NCBI RefSeq assembly: GCF_044068625.1
Contig: NZ_JBIPKH010000001.1
Location: forward strand, 281,962-345,961
DNA from: Desulfurivibrio sp044068625
Lineage (GTDB): Bacteria > Desulfobacterota > Desulfobulbia > Desulfobulbales > Desulfurivibrionaceae
Direction of reading: 5' to 3'
Length of the DNA stretch: 64,000 nt
Program-made: the position numbers and the translations under genes
Notes under the pieces: generated by a model
The model's input: the letters and a program-made list of their open reading frames with translations, nothing else
The model's database searches: none
Told to the model about the DNA's origin: nothing
Shown: positions 35,594 to 43,612 of the stretch, in pieces
How the letters are laid out: each line of letters opens with the position of its first letter
Position numbering within the stretch: position 1 is the first letter of the stretch

Positions 35594-36066
35594 GAGAGCC
35601 GGTTGGCGGCGCTGTGCAAGCGGTGACGCATTACCGTGATGATCCGGGTCAGCAGCTTTAGGGCCAGGGCTTGATCCTCCTGGCAAAGGCGCAGAAAATT
35701 GGCGCGGGACAAGACCAGCAAGCGGGTCTCGGTGACTGCGGCCACAACCAGATCCCGCTCCCCACCGCTGACCAGCCCCCCCTCCCCCACCATCCCCCCC
35801 GGCTCCAGTTCGGCCAGCAGGGTATAGCGGCCGGGAAACAGCGAAGACTTCTTCACCGCCACCTTACCGGCCAGGACAAAAGCCATCCAGTCGGCGGGAT
35901 CGCCTTCAGCCATCACGGTTTCATCGGCGGCAAACCTTTTTTCGACGCACAGGGCCGCCAGGGTCCGGGCCTCCTCCCGGTCCAGAAAAGCCAGGGCCGC
36001 CATGGCATCGAGCGGAGCAATCTTAACCGCCGCCGGCTCCGGGTTGCCACCAGGGTGCGTCATCAT
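35581..36066 (-). CDS. Cyclic-nucleotide-binding-domain protein
   Basis: A 161-residue single-domain cNMP-binding-fold protein (ETVMAEGDPADWMAFVLAGK, ELEPGGMVGEGGLVSGGERD, VAAVTETRLLVLSRANFLRL), with no DNA-binding helix-turn-helix, so probably a protein-level regulator. The canonical phosphate-binding Arg of the cAMP cassette (RxA) is not evident. It overlaps mlaC by 1 bp and the membrane protein gene by 13 bp, so it belongs to the lipid-transport operon. Confidence 0.75.
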   Translation of the reverse strand: MMTHPGGNPEPAAVKIAPLDAMAALAFLDREEARTLAALCVEKRFAADETVMAEGDPADWMAFVLAGKVAVKKSSLFPGRYTLLAELEPGGMVGEGGLVSGGERDLVVAAVTETRLLVLSRANFLRLCQEDQALALKLLTRIITVMRHRLHSAANRLSWIL

Positions 36067-36743
36067 CAGGGCTCCAGGCCTTCGCCGGTGGTGATCTGTC
36101 TCTTCATCCGACTGATCAGCTCATCATAGGAGTAAGGGTCAAACTGGGTGCGAAAGTTGCGAACCAGACTGACCCCCTCGATATCGACATCGTATACCAT
36201 CCAGCGATCATCCCGCTCCAGCAGCTTGTAATTGACCGCCACCCGCTGCTGGGCACTGGTCATAAAATCGGTCTGCACCATGGCGAAGCGGTTTCCCCGG
36301 CGATCTTCTCGGATCTCCTGGTCCTTTATCTCCACCTTCTCCCCGGAGTAACTGTCCACCTGGTCGATGTAGTTTTTTTCCAGAAACTGCTTGAAGATTT
36401 CGACAAAGTCGCGCCGCTGCTCGGGGCTCAACTCGCGCCAGCGCGGGCCCAGGGTTCGCATGGAGATCTCGTTGAAATCAAAAAACTTCTCCACCTCCTT
36501 AACCACCAGCCGGTGCCGCTGCTCCCGGGCCTCGGGGGCCGCCAGGGCGGGGTCGGTCAGAATGGCGACGATCTCATCCACCGCCTGCTCCACCGTGGCC
36601 CGGGGCTCAAAACCCATGGTGGCCCGAGCTTCCTGGGCGACGCTCAAGGCCGCCAGCAGCAGCCAGAGGGGTAAAACAGCGGCCCGCAACAGTTGAGCGG
36701 ACAGCGACCGGATACCGGTTAAGCAATTCCCCATCTTGAACAT
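36066..36743 (-). CDS. mlaC: MlaC-type periplasmic phospholipid-binding protein
   Basis: A 225-residue Tgt2/MlaC-family protein with a signal peptide (hydrophobic stretch followed by VAQEARA). Mature signatures are REQRHRLVVKEVEKFFDFNE, GPRWRELSPEQRRDFVEIF, RFAMVQTDFMTSAQQRVAVN and YDVDIEGVSLVRNFRTQF. It shuttles phospholipids between MlaA and the inner-membrane MlaFED complex. GGTGGAG lies nine bases before the chosen ATG (36743). Confidence 0.88.
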   Translation of the reverse strand: MFKMGNCLTGIRSLSAQLLRAAVLPLWLLLAALSVAQEARATMGFEPRATVEQAVDEIVAILTDPALAAPEAREQRHRLVVKEVEKFFDFNEISMRTLGPRWRELSPEQRRDFVEIFKQFLEKNYIDQVDSYSGEKVEIKDQEIREDRRGNRFAMVQTDFMTSAQQRVAVNYKLLERDDRWMVYDVDIEGVSLVRNFRTQFDPYSYDELISRMKRQITTGEGLEP

Positions 36744-36767
36744 GATCGTAATCTCCACCAGAAGGAT

Positions 36768-37598
36768 CTAACGGTTGAAAGGCCAGATTGCCGGCGGTCC
36801 GATGTTCTCAATCCGCTGCCGCCGACGCTCACGGACCTGGTTGCTACGGTACTGCCAGTAACCGTCCCGCACCGCCAGGTAAGGATCAAGCGATGATTCG
36901 ACCAACCGCTCATATTCCCCCAGTCGAAACGAGACGGCGTTGACCGTGCTCAGGGAGTAAGCCCCGACCCCAAGCTCACTATCGGAGACAATCAGGTAAG
37001 GCAGGGGATTAAGATAGGAGTCCCCCACCATCCCGGCCGTGTCACGCAGACTGGAAGGCCCAAACATTGGCCAGTAGAGGTAAAAGCCGCCCCCCAAGCC
37101 GTAAACCCCCAGGGTTTGACCCAGATCGGCTTCACTGGGCTTGATGCCGAAGTTGCGGGAGGCGGAATCCACCAACCCCCCGATCCCGACGGTGGTGTTG
37201 ATCGTAAAGCGCACCAGCTCGGTACCACTGGCTTTAAACCGGCCCTGCAAAAAATGGTTGACCACCCGGACCGGGGCCCGCAGGTTACGGAAAAAAGAAC
37301 CGATACAGATCCTGATCTCCTGGGGAACCGTATTGGCATAGCCGGTGGCCACCGGCTTCAAAACCCAGAAGTAGAGCCGATCATTGATCACGAAAGAGAC
37401 CCGGTTCAGCGGCTCCAGGGGGTCAGCCAGGGTTTTAGTGCCCCCGGAGCCGTCAACCCAGGGGTCGTCGGCCCAAGGATCATCGGCCCAGTCCTCTTCA
37501 ACCAGCGGCTCCGGGCCGGCGGCAACCACGGCAGCCGGCGAACCCAGCGAGGCGCCGATCAGCCAGCAACCCAGCAGGAGATACAACCGCCGTTTCAC
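36768..37598 (-). CDS. mlaA: MlaA family outer-membrane lipid-asymmetry protein
   Basis: A 276-residue VacJ/MlaA protein: DPLEPLNRVSFVINDRLYFW, PVRVVNHFLQGRFKASGTEL, RFTINTTVGIGGLVDSAS, and LGVYGLGGGFYLYWPMFGPS. E. coli MlaA is a lipoprotein, but the N-terminus here (GCWLIGASLGSPAAVVAAGP) has its only cysteine early at residue 11, so lipidation is uncertain. An acidic repeat (DWADDPWADDPWVDG) follows the signal. It removes misplaced phospholipids from the outer leaflet. Confidence 0.88.
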   Translation of the reverse strand: MKRRLYLLLGCWLIGASLGSPAAVVAAGPEPLVEEDWADDPWADDPWVDGSGGTKTLADPLEPLNRVSFVINDRLYFWVLKPVATGYANTVPQEIRICIGSFFRNLRAPVRVVNHFLQGRFKASGTELVRFTINTTVGIGGLVDSASRNFGIKPSEADLGQTLGVYGLGGGFYLYWPMFGPSSLRDTAGMVGDSYLNPLPYLIVSDSELGVGAYSLSTVNAVSFRLGEYERLVESSLDPYLAVRDGYWQYRSNQVRERRRQRIENIGPPAIWPFNR

Positions 37599-38044
37599 AC
37601 GCCACCGAAAATATATTTACTGACCAACTCCTCAAGGTCCAGGGCCGATTCGGTTTCCATCAGCCAATCACCATCGGCCAGCACCATATCGGAGCCGCCA
37701 GGCGTGATACTGATATATTTTTCCCCGATGATCCCCTGGGTCTTGATCGAGGCGATGGCGTCATCGGTGAGCTCCACCTCTCGGTCGATATACATGGTCA
37801 CCAGGGCCCGCTGCCGCTGGCCCAGCTCAATCCGGGCCACCCGACCCACCGCCACCCCGGCGATCTCCACCACCGCCCCCCGCCGCAAGCCGGAAATACT
37901 GCCGAACTCGGCATGGACCTGGTACTGCCGCTTGGTGGAAAAGGGAGAAAATTCGCCCAGGTTGACCGAAAGGTAGACAAAGGAGAAAAAACCCGCCAGG
38001 ATAAAGAGCCCCACCACCAGATCAAGATTCTTTTTATCAGCCAT
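37595..38044 (-). CDS. mlaD: MlaD (MCE-domain) subunit of the phospholipid ABC transporter
   Basis: A 149-residue membrane-anchored MCE protein: an N-terminal helix (DLVVGLFILAGFFSFVYLSV) and MCE domain (YQVHAEFGSISGLRRGAVVE, IAGVAVGRVARIELG, KTQGIIGEKYISITPGGSD). It forms the periplasmic hexameric ring on MlaFE. It overlaps mlaF by 8 bp and mlaA by 4 bp. Confidence 0.92.
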   Translation of the reverse strand: MADKKNLDLVVGLFILAGFFSFVYLSVNLGEFSPFSTKRQYQVHAEFGSISGLRRGAVVEIAGVAVGRVARIELGQRQRALVTMYIDREVELTDDAIASIKTQGIIGEKYISITPGGSDMVLADGDWLMETESALDLEELVSKYIFGGV

Positions 38045-38807
38045 TTTCCAGATCCCTGCTCGTGTATATGTTGCCCATGGTTATCTGCACAAAGTGCCGG
38101 ATTTCCGGATCATCGCTGCGCTGAATAGCCTCGGGACCGGCAAAACTCTTGGCCTTGCCCGAACCCATGATGATCACTTGGTCGGCCAGGTTGTAAATTT
38201 TGGGAATATCATGACTGACTATCACCGAAGTGTAGCCGAACTTGCGCTGGGTTTCGAGAAAAAGCCGGTAGATCTCCAGCGATTTCTCCGGGTCCAGGCC
38301 GGTGGTCGGCTCATCGAAGAGCATGATTTTCGGCTCCAGCATCAAGGCCCGGGCCAGCCCCACCCTTTTCTTCATTCCGCCGGAAAGCTGGGCGGGAAAC
38401 TTCTCCTCGTGGCCGTTAAGCCCCAACTGCTCCAGAGTACCCAAGACCTTGCCCCGGATCTCCCCCCCATTCAAGCCGGTCCGCTCCTCCAGTGGCAGGG
38501 CCACGTTGTCAAACACGGTCAGGGAGTCCAGCAGGGCAGCGCCCTGGAAAAGCACCCCGAAATTCATCCGCAGTTCGTTAAGTTGCCGCCCGGACAGGCT
38601 GCCGACATCCCGCCCCAGAACCCACACCCGCCCGGAATCGGGTTTAAGCAAACCCAGGATCAGCTTGAGAGTGACGCTCTTGCCCTGACCGCTGGCCCCG
38701 GCAATCACCGTGGTCCGCCCGTTGACGATGGAGAAATCAACCCCGTCCAGCACCTTTTGGCTGCCAAATGACTTACTGACCTTTTCAAAGCGGATGATCT
38801 CACTCAC
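38037..38807 (-). CDS. mlaF: MlaF ATPase subunit of the phospholipid ABC transporter
   Basis: A 256-residue ABC ATPase: Walker A IAGASGQGKSVTLKLILGLL, signature LSGGMKKRVGLARALMLEP, Walker B IMLFDEPTTGLDP and switch VIVSHDI. The start is the GTG at 38807, which shares GTGA with the mlaE stop. The long open frame upstream is mlaE read in the wrong frame. Confidence 0.92.
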   Translation of the reverse strand: MSEIIRFEKVSKSFGSQKVLDGVDFSIVNGRTTVIAGASGQGKSVTLKLILGLLKPDSGRVWVLGRDVGSLSGRQLNELRMNFGVLFQGAALLDSLTVFDNVALPLEERTGLNGGEIRGKVLGTLEQLGLNGHEEKFPAQLSGGMKKRVGLARALMLEPKIMLFDEPTTGLDPEKSLEIYRLFLETQRKFGYTSVIVSHDIPKIYNLADQVIIMGSGKAKSFAGPEAIQRSDDPEIRHFVQITMGNIYTSRDLENG

Positions 38808-39592
38808 AACAGCACCGCCGTCAACAGATAGTCCCAGACCAGGACGGAGATGGAGGAGAAGACCACCGCCTGGGTGGTGACCCGGCTCACCCCCTCGGCC
38901 CCGAAACCGGCCCCCCGGATCACGTGGACAAAGTAGCCGCGGGCGGTGCAGATCCAGACCACCAGCAGGGCGAAGACGAAGGATTTGATCACCCCCATCC
39001 GGATATCCTGATTGACCACGCTCAGTTCCATACCGGAGAAATAGGAGCCGGCGTTGACCCCCAGTAACACCACCCCCGCCACGTAACCGCCGAAAATCCC
39101 CACCACGTTGAAGATCAGGGTCAGCAGCGGAATCGAGATCATGGTGGCCAGCAGTTTGGGGGCGATCAGATAGCGGAAGGGATCCACCGCCATGCATTCC
39201 AGGGCATCAAGCTGCTCGGAGTTGCGCATGATGCCGATCTCGGCGCACATGGCCGAACCGGCCCGGCCGATCACCATCAGGGCGGTAAGCACCGGCCCCA
39301 ACTCACGGATCAGGGAGAGGGCCACCGCCGAACCCAAGGCCCCTTCGGCCCCGAATTTCCGCAGGGTGTAATAGCCCTGCAAACCCAGAACCATCCCGGT
39401 GAAGGCGGCGGTGAAGAAGATGACGAAAAAGGAGTTGGCCCCGATCAACCGGGTCTGACGCACCACCTCCCGCCAGCGGAAGGGGCGCTGAAAAATGGCG
39501 CCCAGGGCCCGGGCCAGGAAAACGCCCATCCGCCCCAGATCCTGCACAAGATATATGGTACGTTCGCCCAAGCGTTGGATTTGTGCCAGCAT
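38804..39592 (-). CDS. mlaE: MlaE permease of the phospholipid ABC transporter
   Basis: A 262-residue integral membrane protein of the MlaE family: FFVIFFTAAFTGMVLGLQGY, LIRELGPVLTALMVIGRAGS, EIGIMRNSEQLDALECMAVD and RYLIAPKLLATMISIPLLT. It is the first gene of the mlaEFDAC operon. The 165 bp upstream (39593-39757) separate it from the integrated element and show no gene. Confidence 0.93.
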   Translation of the reverse strand: MLAQIQRLGERTIYLVQDLGRMGVFLARALGAIFQRPFRWREVVRQTRLIGANSFFVIFFTAAFTGMVLGLQGYYTLRKFGAEGALGSAVALSLIRELGPVLTALMVIGRAGSAMCAEIGIMRNSEQLDALECMAVDPFRYLIAPKLLATMISIPLLTLIFNVVGIFGGYVAGVVLLGVNAGSYFSGMELSVVNQDIRMGVIKSFVFALLVVWICTARGYFVHVIRGAGFGAEGVSRVTTQAVVFSSISVLVWDYLLTAVLL

Positions 39593-39757
39593 GGTTATGA
39601 TTTCCTGGATCGGAGCTTAGCGCGCGGGGCCTCAAGAGAAAGTGGAGCATAGTCCCCGGCGGCGGCGATTGTCAAGCAAATCCTCCCCCGGCCAGGAGGG
39701 CCAAAAAAAAGGAGATCGCAGCCACCAGCGGCCACAACCTCCTGATCAGTTCCACAA

Positions 39758-39811
39758 TGGCGGGGTTGACGGGGCTCGAACCCGCGACCTCTGGCGTGAC
39801 AGGCCAGCAGG
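39758..39811 (-). other. Attachment site: 3' 54 nt of a tRNA-Asp(GUC) gene
   Basis: The minus strand reads the anticodon arm CTGGC-CTGTCAC-GCCAG (anticodon GTC), then GGTCGCGGGTTCGAGCCCCG (T-arm), then TCAACCCCGCCA, the 3' end of tRNA-Asp with encoded CCA. The 5' half and D-arm are missing, and the sequence becomes AT-rich right after. This is the expected left att scar of an element that recombines into a tRNA 3' end; the intact tRNA should be rebuilt at the right end. Confidence 0.85.
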
Positions 39812-39835
39812 AATCCAATACAACTTACTGTTTTA

Positions 39836-39864
39836 TTGCTGTTTTAAAAAAAACAATTTATTAT
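39836..39864 (+). promoter_or_regulatory. Candidate integrase promoter
   Basis: TTGCTG (39836-39841) and TATTAT (39859-39864) are spaced by 17 bp in an AT-rich stretch between the att site and the integrase ATG, placing the transcript start near 39871. Confidence 0.5.
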
Positions 39865-39918
39865 ATGGACCAATCCTGGACCACTCCCAATAAGATTGGG
39901 CTAACCAATGAGGGCAAA

Positions 39919-40935
39919 ATGGCAACATTCGATAAGCGTGGACCTTACCAAATCAGAGCCAGAATCCGCAAGAGAGGACATGGCGTTATCACCAAAACCT
40001 TCAACAACATGAGTGACGCCCGCGCTTGGGCGCTGGAAGTCGAGGCAGCCCTGAACCGCGACGACTATATTCCAGCCACCGCCGCTAGGGCCACAACAGT
40101 CCGCGAGGCTCTTAATCGCTACCGAGACGAAATTTTTCCTCGACTTGCCGCCGGTGGCGAATTTGAGAAAGCCCGGGTCCAGCGGCTGATAGAGGCCCTT
40201 GGCGACCTTTCATTGTCTGCCCTGGACACCGCTCACGTTGCCCAATACCGCGACAAGCAACTCAAGGCCGGACTGGCCGCCCAGACCGTCAAGCACGACC
40301 TTGGCCTGCTCAACCGGGTGCTCAAGTGCTGCGTGATGGATTGGGGGATACCGTTGCCGCGCGGTATCGTCACTGCCCAAGTGCGCAAGCCGGCCCTGCC
40401 CAACGGTCGTGACCGGCGGCTGGTCGAAGACGAAGAGGAGCGGCTGCTGGCCGCTGCCGAGGCCTCCCGTAGTCAGGAGATCGGCCCAATCATCGTTATT
40501 GCTCTGGAAACTGGCGCCAGGCGGGGCGAAATACAAAACATGACCTGGAAGCATATCAATCTGGCCGCCGGCACCTGGCATATCCCGATTACCAAAACCG
40601 GCGTTCCCCGCACCGTACCATTGACCAACCGGGCAATGGAAATATTACAGGCCCGCCCCCACCGAATCGACGGCCGAGTATGGTCCACACAGCGGCGCGA
40701 CGGAATTACCCAGGCATTCACCCGCGTCTGTCGCCGGGCCGGCATAGAAAACCTGCGTTTTCACGATCTGCGCCACGAGGCCACCAGCCGATTCTTTGAG
40801 CGGGGGTTGAACATGATGGAGGTGGCCGCGATCACCGGCCATAAATCGCTGTCGATGCTCAAGCGGTACACCCACCTGCGGGCTGAGGATTTGGCGGTCA
40901 AGCTGCGAGCGATGAGGCAATCACAATCTGCTTAA
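39919..40935 (+). CDS. int: Tyrosine recombinase/integrase of the ICE
   Basis: A 338-residue phage-type integrase. An N-terminal arm-binding region begins FDKRGPYQIRARIRKRGHGV, a core-binding domain covers about 75-165, and the catalytic domain holds TGARRGEIQNM (first Arg), FHDLRHEATSRF (His-x-x-Arg) and ITGHKSLSMLKRYTHL (His and the nucleophilic Tyr). It would excise and insert the element at tRNA-Asp. The ATG at 39919 follows GAGG by six bases. The longer frame back to 39757 only reads through the tRNA fragment. Confidence 0.92.
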   Translation: MATFDKRGPYQIRARIRKRGHGVITKTFNNMSDARAWALEVEAALNRDDYIPATAARATTVREALNRYRDEIFPRLAAGGEFEKARVQRLIEALGDLSLSALDTAHVAQYRDKQLKAGLAAQTVKHDLGLLNRVLKCCVMDWGIPLPRGIVTAQVRKPALPNGRDRRLVEDEEERLLAAAEASRSQEIGPIIVIALETGARRGEIQNMTWKHINLAAGTWHIPITKTGVPRTVPLTNRAMEILQARPHRIDGRVWSTQRRDGITQAFTRVCRRAGIENLRFHDLRHEATSRFFERGLNMMEVAAITGHKSLSMLKRYTHLRAEDLAVKLRAMRQSQSA

Positions 40936-40954
40936 AAGGCAATCCGCCCTTCCT

Positions 40955-41860
40955 TCATTTTTTCTTCTTGTTGTACGAAATTGGTTCCACAGTGCGACAT
41001 CGCTGTTCGACCTGAAAGCCAACCTGCTCAATTAACTCGTCTGACAGCACCCTTTCACCCCTTGGTTTGGCCAAAAATGCAGGGTTCTTGGAGTTGAACA
41101 CCACCATGTCTCTTTCCTGGCGCTCTATATACCAACCAGGTAAAGCCAGGGCAGGCAACACTGCTATCGGTTTGCCAACCGCACTACGCAGCCAATTTGC
41201 CAACCAATTTGCCTGGCGTTTTGCCTGAGCAATCGGTTCGGTTTCGGTCCAGTCGGGAAACCGAAGGCTCTTGCCATCATAAACCACTCGAACATCCTCA
41301 GCCCCACGCCCCTTATCCGGCTTGGCCCTGCCTTTGGTTTCCACGGCGTAGACCCCGGCCGGACTAACAACAACATGATCTATGTTGAATCCCTCACCAG
41401 GAACATCGTGATAAACACGGCAGCCATGCAGCATAAGCTGGTTCAGCTCCTGGCCCACAGCCATCTCGCACTCAAAACCTAGCCGGAGATTGTGCCGTTT
41501 CCGCCAAATGCGCACTATTTGTACGCAGAAATAGATCATGAACCCTAAGAGTGTCAGCACGTTCAGAAGTAACGTACCGAAGGTGGGACCTTTTTGTAAC
41601 AAAAAGTACTGAATTAGCAGCTGAGTCCCCCATACAAAAGGGAAAAAAACGAGCATGGAAATGTGGCTCACAAGATCAAAGCTGAGATCTTCTACCTGTT
41701 CACGCAAAGATTCCCCAGGATTGCGCAACAAATCACGGGTCAGAGGGTTTCTACGGCCACGTTGATGCCATTTTTTTGTAATGACAAACAAGACCAGCAA
41801 CAGACCGAAAAATACAGCGATGACTACAACAGGCAAGAACTGGACAAGGTAATCGGCCAA
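40955..41860 (-). CDS. NERD (nuclease-related) domain membrane protein
   Basis: A 301-residue protein. Three hydrophobic segments (about 8-30, 67-88 and 95-117) precede a NERD domain: LRLGFECEMAVGQELNQLML, HDVPGEGFNIDHVVVSPAGV and YAVETKGRAKPDKG. The Asp in NIDHVVV and the Glu-x-Lys in VETKG match the PD-(D/E)XK-like nuclease core. Target and role are unknown; its position next to the integrase marks it as cargo, possibly defence or entry exclusion. It is convergent with the integrase across a 19-bp gap. Confidence 0.75.
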   Translation of the reverse strand: MADYLVQFLPVVVIAVFFGLLLVLFVITKKWHQRGRRNPLTRDLLRNPGESLREQVEDLSFDLVSHISMLVFFPFVWGTQLLIQYFLLQKGPTFGTLLLNVLTLLGFMIYFCVQIVRIWRKRHNLRLGFECEMAVGQELNQLMLHGCRVYHDVPGEGFNIDHVVVSPAGVYAVETKGRAKPDKGRGAEDVRVVYDGKSLRFPDWTETEPIAQAKRQANWLANWLRSAVGKPIAVLPALALPGWYIERQERDMVVFNSKNPAFLAKPRGERVLSDELIEQVGFQVEQRCRTVEPISYNKKKK

Positions 41861-42016
41861 ATTGAATCACCACGCTGATGTTTAAAGCAACAAGGGAACC
41901 ATTACCCCACCCAAAAAGGGTAAATGACTTTCCTGTCAAAACTTCTCCGCCACTGCGACCGTGGCAATCTAATAACAGTTAGGCCAAAAGGGCCAGGGCT
42001 CCCCTCCCCCCTCCCT

Positions 42017-42652
42017 TTAGCCACCGACCACATCCTTATTTTTGCCGCCAAGTTGCATTCGCAACAACTCGTTTTCGGCCTTTAATTTACTGATGTCGGC
42101 CTGTAGCCGCCGTATGTCCTGCTGGATATGGTGCTGCGCATCCAAAACCTGTTTCGCGAGTTCCTTGTATCCCAGAGCCTCGTTCAGTGCCGACAAACTG
42201 ACATTGATGGCCTGCACCATCATCTGGTCGCCTGAACTATAGATTCGATCCAGCATGGCGTAGCCTTCTCTGGATTCGGCCACAGCCAGTTCTCTGCGTT
42301 CTCCTGCGACCGAGTCAACCAGCTTGTCTGCATAGGACACCGTCCTACGAGAACTGGGGCGGGGTTCTCTGTCCGACATCGACCGAGTACTCTCAAAAAC
42401 CATGCTCCCCTTTCCGGTCATCAGCCAGTCCTGGCTACACCCAAATTCATACTGAATCAGCTTAGCCAGTTCTGGTTTAATCTCAGTTATCCCTCGCTCC
42501 ATATTGGAAATGGGCTTGTAGGTAGGTATCCCAAGTTTCTCAGCAAACTCTTTCTGAGAAACCCCTATATGTTCCCTAAATTCCAATAATCGTTTGCCTT
42601 GACTTCGGCGAATCTGACTCGTGTTTTTTTCGCTTGACACGTTATCCCTCAT
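42017..42652 (-). CDS. XRE-family helix-turn-helix repressor with C-terminal coiled coil
   Basis: A 211-residue regulator from the ATG at 42652. An HTH of the lambda-repressor type (LLEFREHIGVSQKEFAEKLG, SNMERGITEIKPELAKLI) is followed by a typical phage-repressor-like segment (FGCSQDWLMTGKG). A C-terminal coiled coil (QQDIRRLQADISKLKAENEL) probably drives dimerisation. No LexA-like self-cleavage Ser/Lys is evident. It is transcribed away from the small HTH gene at 42669, across a shared control region, as in a cI/cro switch. Longer starts exist, but none has a Shine-Dalgarno sequence. Confidence 0.78.
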   Translation of the reverse strand: MRDNVSSEKNTSQIRRSQGKRLLEFREHIGVSQKEFAEKLGIPTYKPISNMERGITEIKPELAKLIQYEFGCSQDWLMTGKGSMVFESTRSMSDREPRPSSRRTVSYADKLVDSVAGERRELAVAESREGYAMLDRIYSSGDQMMVQAINVSLSALNEALGYKELAKQVLDAQHHIQQDIRRLQADISKLKAENELLRMQLGGKNKDVVGG

Positions 42653-42662
42653 TGGGTATCCA
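42634..42662 (+). promoter_or_regulatory. Rightward promoter of the switch
   Basis: TTGACA (42634-42639) and TATCCA (42657-42662) with 17-bp spacing predict a start at about 42669, which is the A of the ATG of the HTH gene, so its mRNA would be nearly leaderless. Confidence 0.5.
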
Positions 42663-42680
42663 ATATCCATGACCGGATAT
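42663..42680. promoter_or_regulatory. Palindromic operator candidate at the switch
   Basis: ATATCC (42663-42668) and GGATAT (42675-42680) form a perfect inverted repeat around six bases, centred on the predicted start points of both promoters. Further TATCC copies lie at 42643-42647 and 42657-42661. Confidence 0.5.
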
Positions 42681-43028
42681 AAACCGCTCCAGATTAGGGC
42701 CAAACTTGTGGCCCTGGGCATCACAGGCGCAGACATAGGAAGAACGCTGAATGTCTCTCGCCAGGCCGTATGTGAAGTAATTTACGGCAAAAAAAAAACT
42801 ACCGAATCAGAAAAGCCATCTCATCTGCGATCAAAATACCGGTGGACGATTTGTGGCCTCCAGATTTGGATAAAAAAACACCCCGCCCCCCGTCCAAAAA
42901 GAGAAAAAGGACGAAAAAATGATAGGAAGAAGGGTGGCACCGAGATCGTATCAGAGGGCGGGGGTCTTTTCAACCTGTTTCACTTCGACACAGTGGGACA
43001 AAAATTTACCCCCACAACAAAAAGATGA
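42669..43028 (+). CDS. Small HTH DNA-binding protein, Ner/Nlp-like
   Basis: A 119-residue basic protein. The N-terminus KPLQIRAKLVALGITGADIG followed by RTLNVSRQAVCEVIYG is a helix-turn-helix of the Ner/Nlp type (phage Mu Ner and relatives), with a lysine-rich C-terminal tail. By position it is the Cro-like antagonist of the XRE repressor. The family is usually shorter; the extra 50 residues (KHPAPRPKREKGRKND) are unusual. No Shine-Dalgarno sequence precedes the ATG, consistent with a leaderless mRNA. Confidence 0.6.
   Translation: MTGYKPLQIRAKLVALGITGADIGRTLNVSRQAVCEVIYGKKKTTESEKPSHLRSKYRWTICGLQIWIKKHPAPRPKREKGRKNDRKKGGTEIVSEGGGLFNLFHFDTVGQKFTPTTKR
42676..42703 (-). promoter_or_regulatory. 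Leftward promoter of the XRE repressor
   Basis: Read leftward, TTGGCC (42698-42703) and TATATC (42676-42681) are spaced by 16 bp and predict a start near 42669, facing the rightward promoter. Confidence 0.4.
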
Positions 43029-43037
43029 GGTGTCCCA

Positions 43038-43352
43038 ATGACCATCAAGCCGGCAATTACAGCCGACGAGCTGGTTACTTTGGACGAACTGTCCAAGGTT
43101 ACGAAGATACCAAAAAAAACCTGGAGCAACTGGATTGCCGCTGGCAAAAGCCCGCTGCGGCCGCTCAAAATCGTCGGCCATGTCCGCTTCCGGGGTGCGG
43201 ATGTACTCGGATTAATCAGGGGCGAAGTGTCCATTCCCCCCAAAAGGGGGCGTGGACGCCCAACCAAAGCTGAACAGATTGCACGTCAACGCAGTGAACA
43301 GGCCGCCGCAGAAAGAATCGAAAAAACAGTGATAGGTACTTTGCACCCATAG
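43038..43352 (+). CDS. Small HTH protein, excisionase/AlpA-like
   Basis: A 104-residue protein: LVTLDELSKVTKIPKKTWSN then GKSPLRPLKIVGHVRFRGAD is a MerR/AlpA-type winged helix arrangement with the FRGADVL wing, as in excisionases and AlpA regulators of integrative elements. A basic tail (PPKRGRGRPTKAEQIARQR) follows. It may steer excision or turn on early element genes. It starts 9 bp after the Ner-like gene. Confidence 0.5.
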   Translation: MTIKPAITADELVTLDELSKVTKIPKKTWSNWIAAGKSPLRPLKIVGHVRFRGADVLGLIRGEVSIPPKRGRGRPTKAEQIARQRSEQAAAERIEKTVIGTLHP

Positions 43353-43354
43353 TT

Positions 43355-43612
43355 ATGAAAACTTTTCCAAGAGCCAAAATATACACCCCGGACCAGATTC
43401 GCCAGATCCGGCAAGGCTTGCGTGACAGCCGCTCCGAATTTGCCCGACGCTTCCTGGTCAGTACTGAAACGGTAAAGGGGTGGGAAATCGGCCGCCGCAA
43501 CCAGCAGGGTCCGGCCCTGGTGATCATGCAGCAACTGGAGGCCATCGCCGACGAGAAAAAAAGGCAACGCATAGGCACTCTGAAAAATATCAGGAGGCGC
43601 GACCATGCCTGA
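43355..43612 (+). CDS. Small XRE/MqsA-type HTH protein
   Basis: An 85-residue protein with YTPDQIRQIRQGLRDSRSEF, ARRFLVSTETVKGWEIGRRN: a lambda-type HTH like the C-terminal part of MqsA/HigA antitoxins. No toxin partner is adjacent, so a regulator of the element is more likely. It overlaps the next gene by 8 bp. Confidence 0.6.
   Translation: MKTFPRAKIYTPDQIRQIRQGLRDSRSEFARRFLVSTETVKGWEIGRRNQQGPALVIMQQLEAIADEKKRQRIGTLKNIRRRDHA

Noticed and set aside
38808..39197. N-terminal extension of MlaF
   Set aside because: It overlaps mlaE in another frame; MlaF starts at the GTG sharing four bases with the mlaE stop.
39757..39918. N-terminal extension of the integrase
   Set aside because: It translates the tRNA-Asp fragment and AT-rich att region, and would start upstream of the best promoter.
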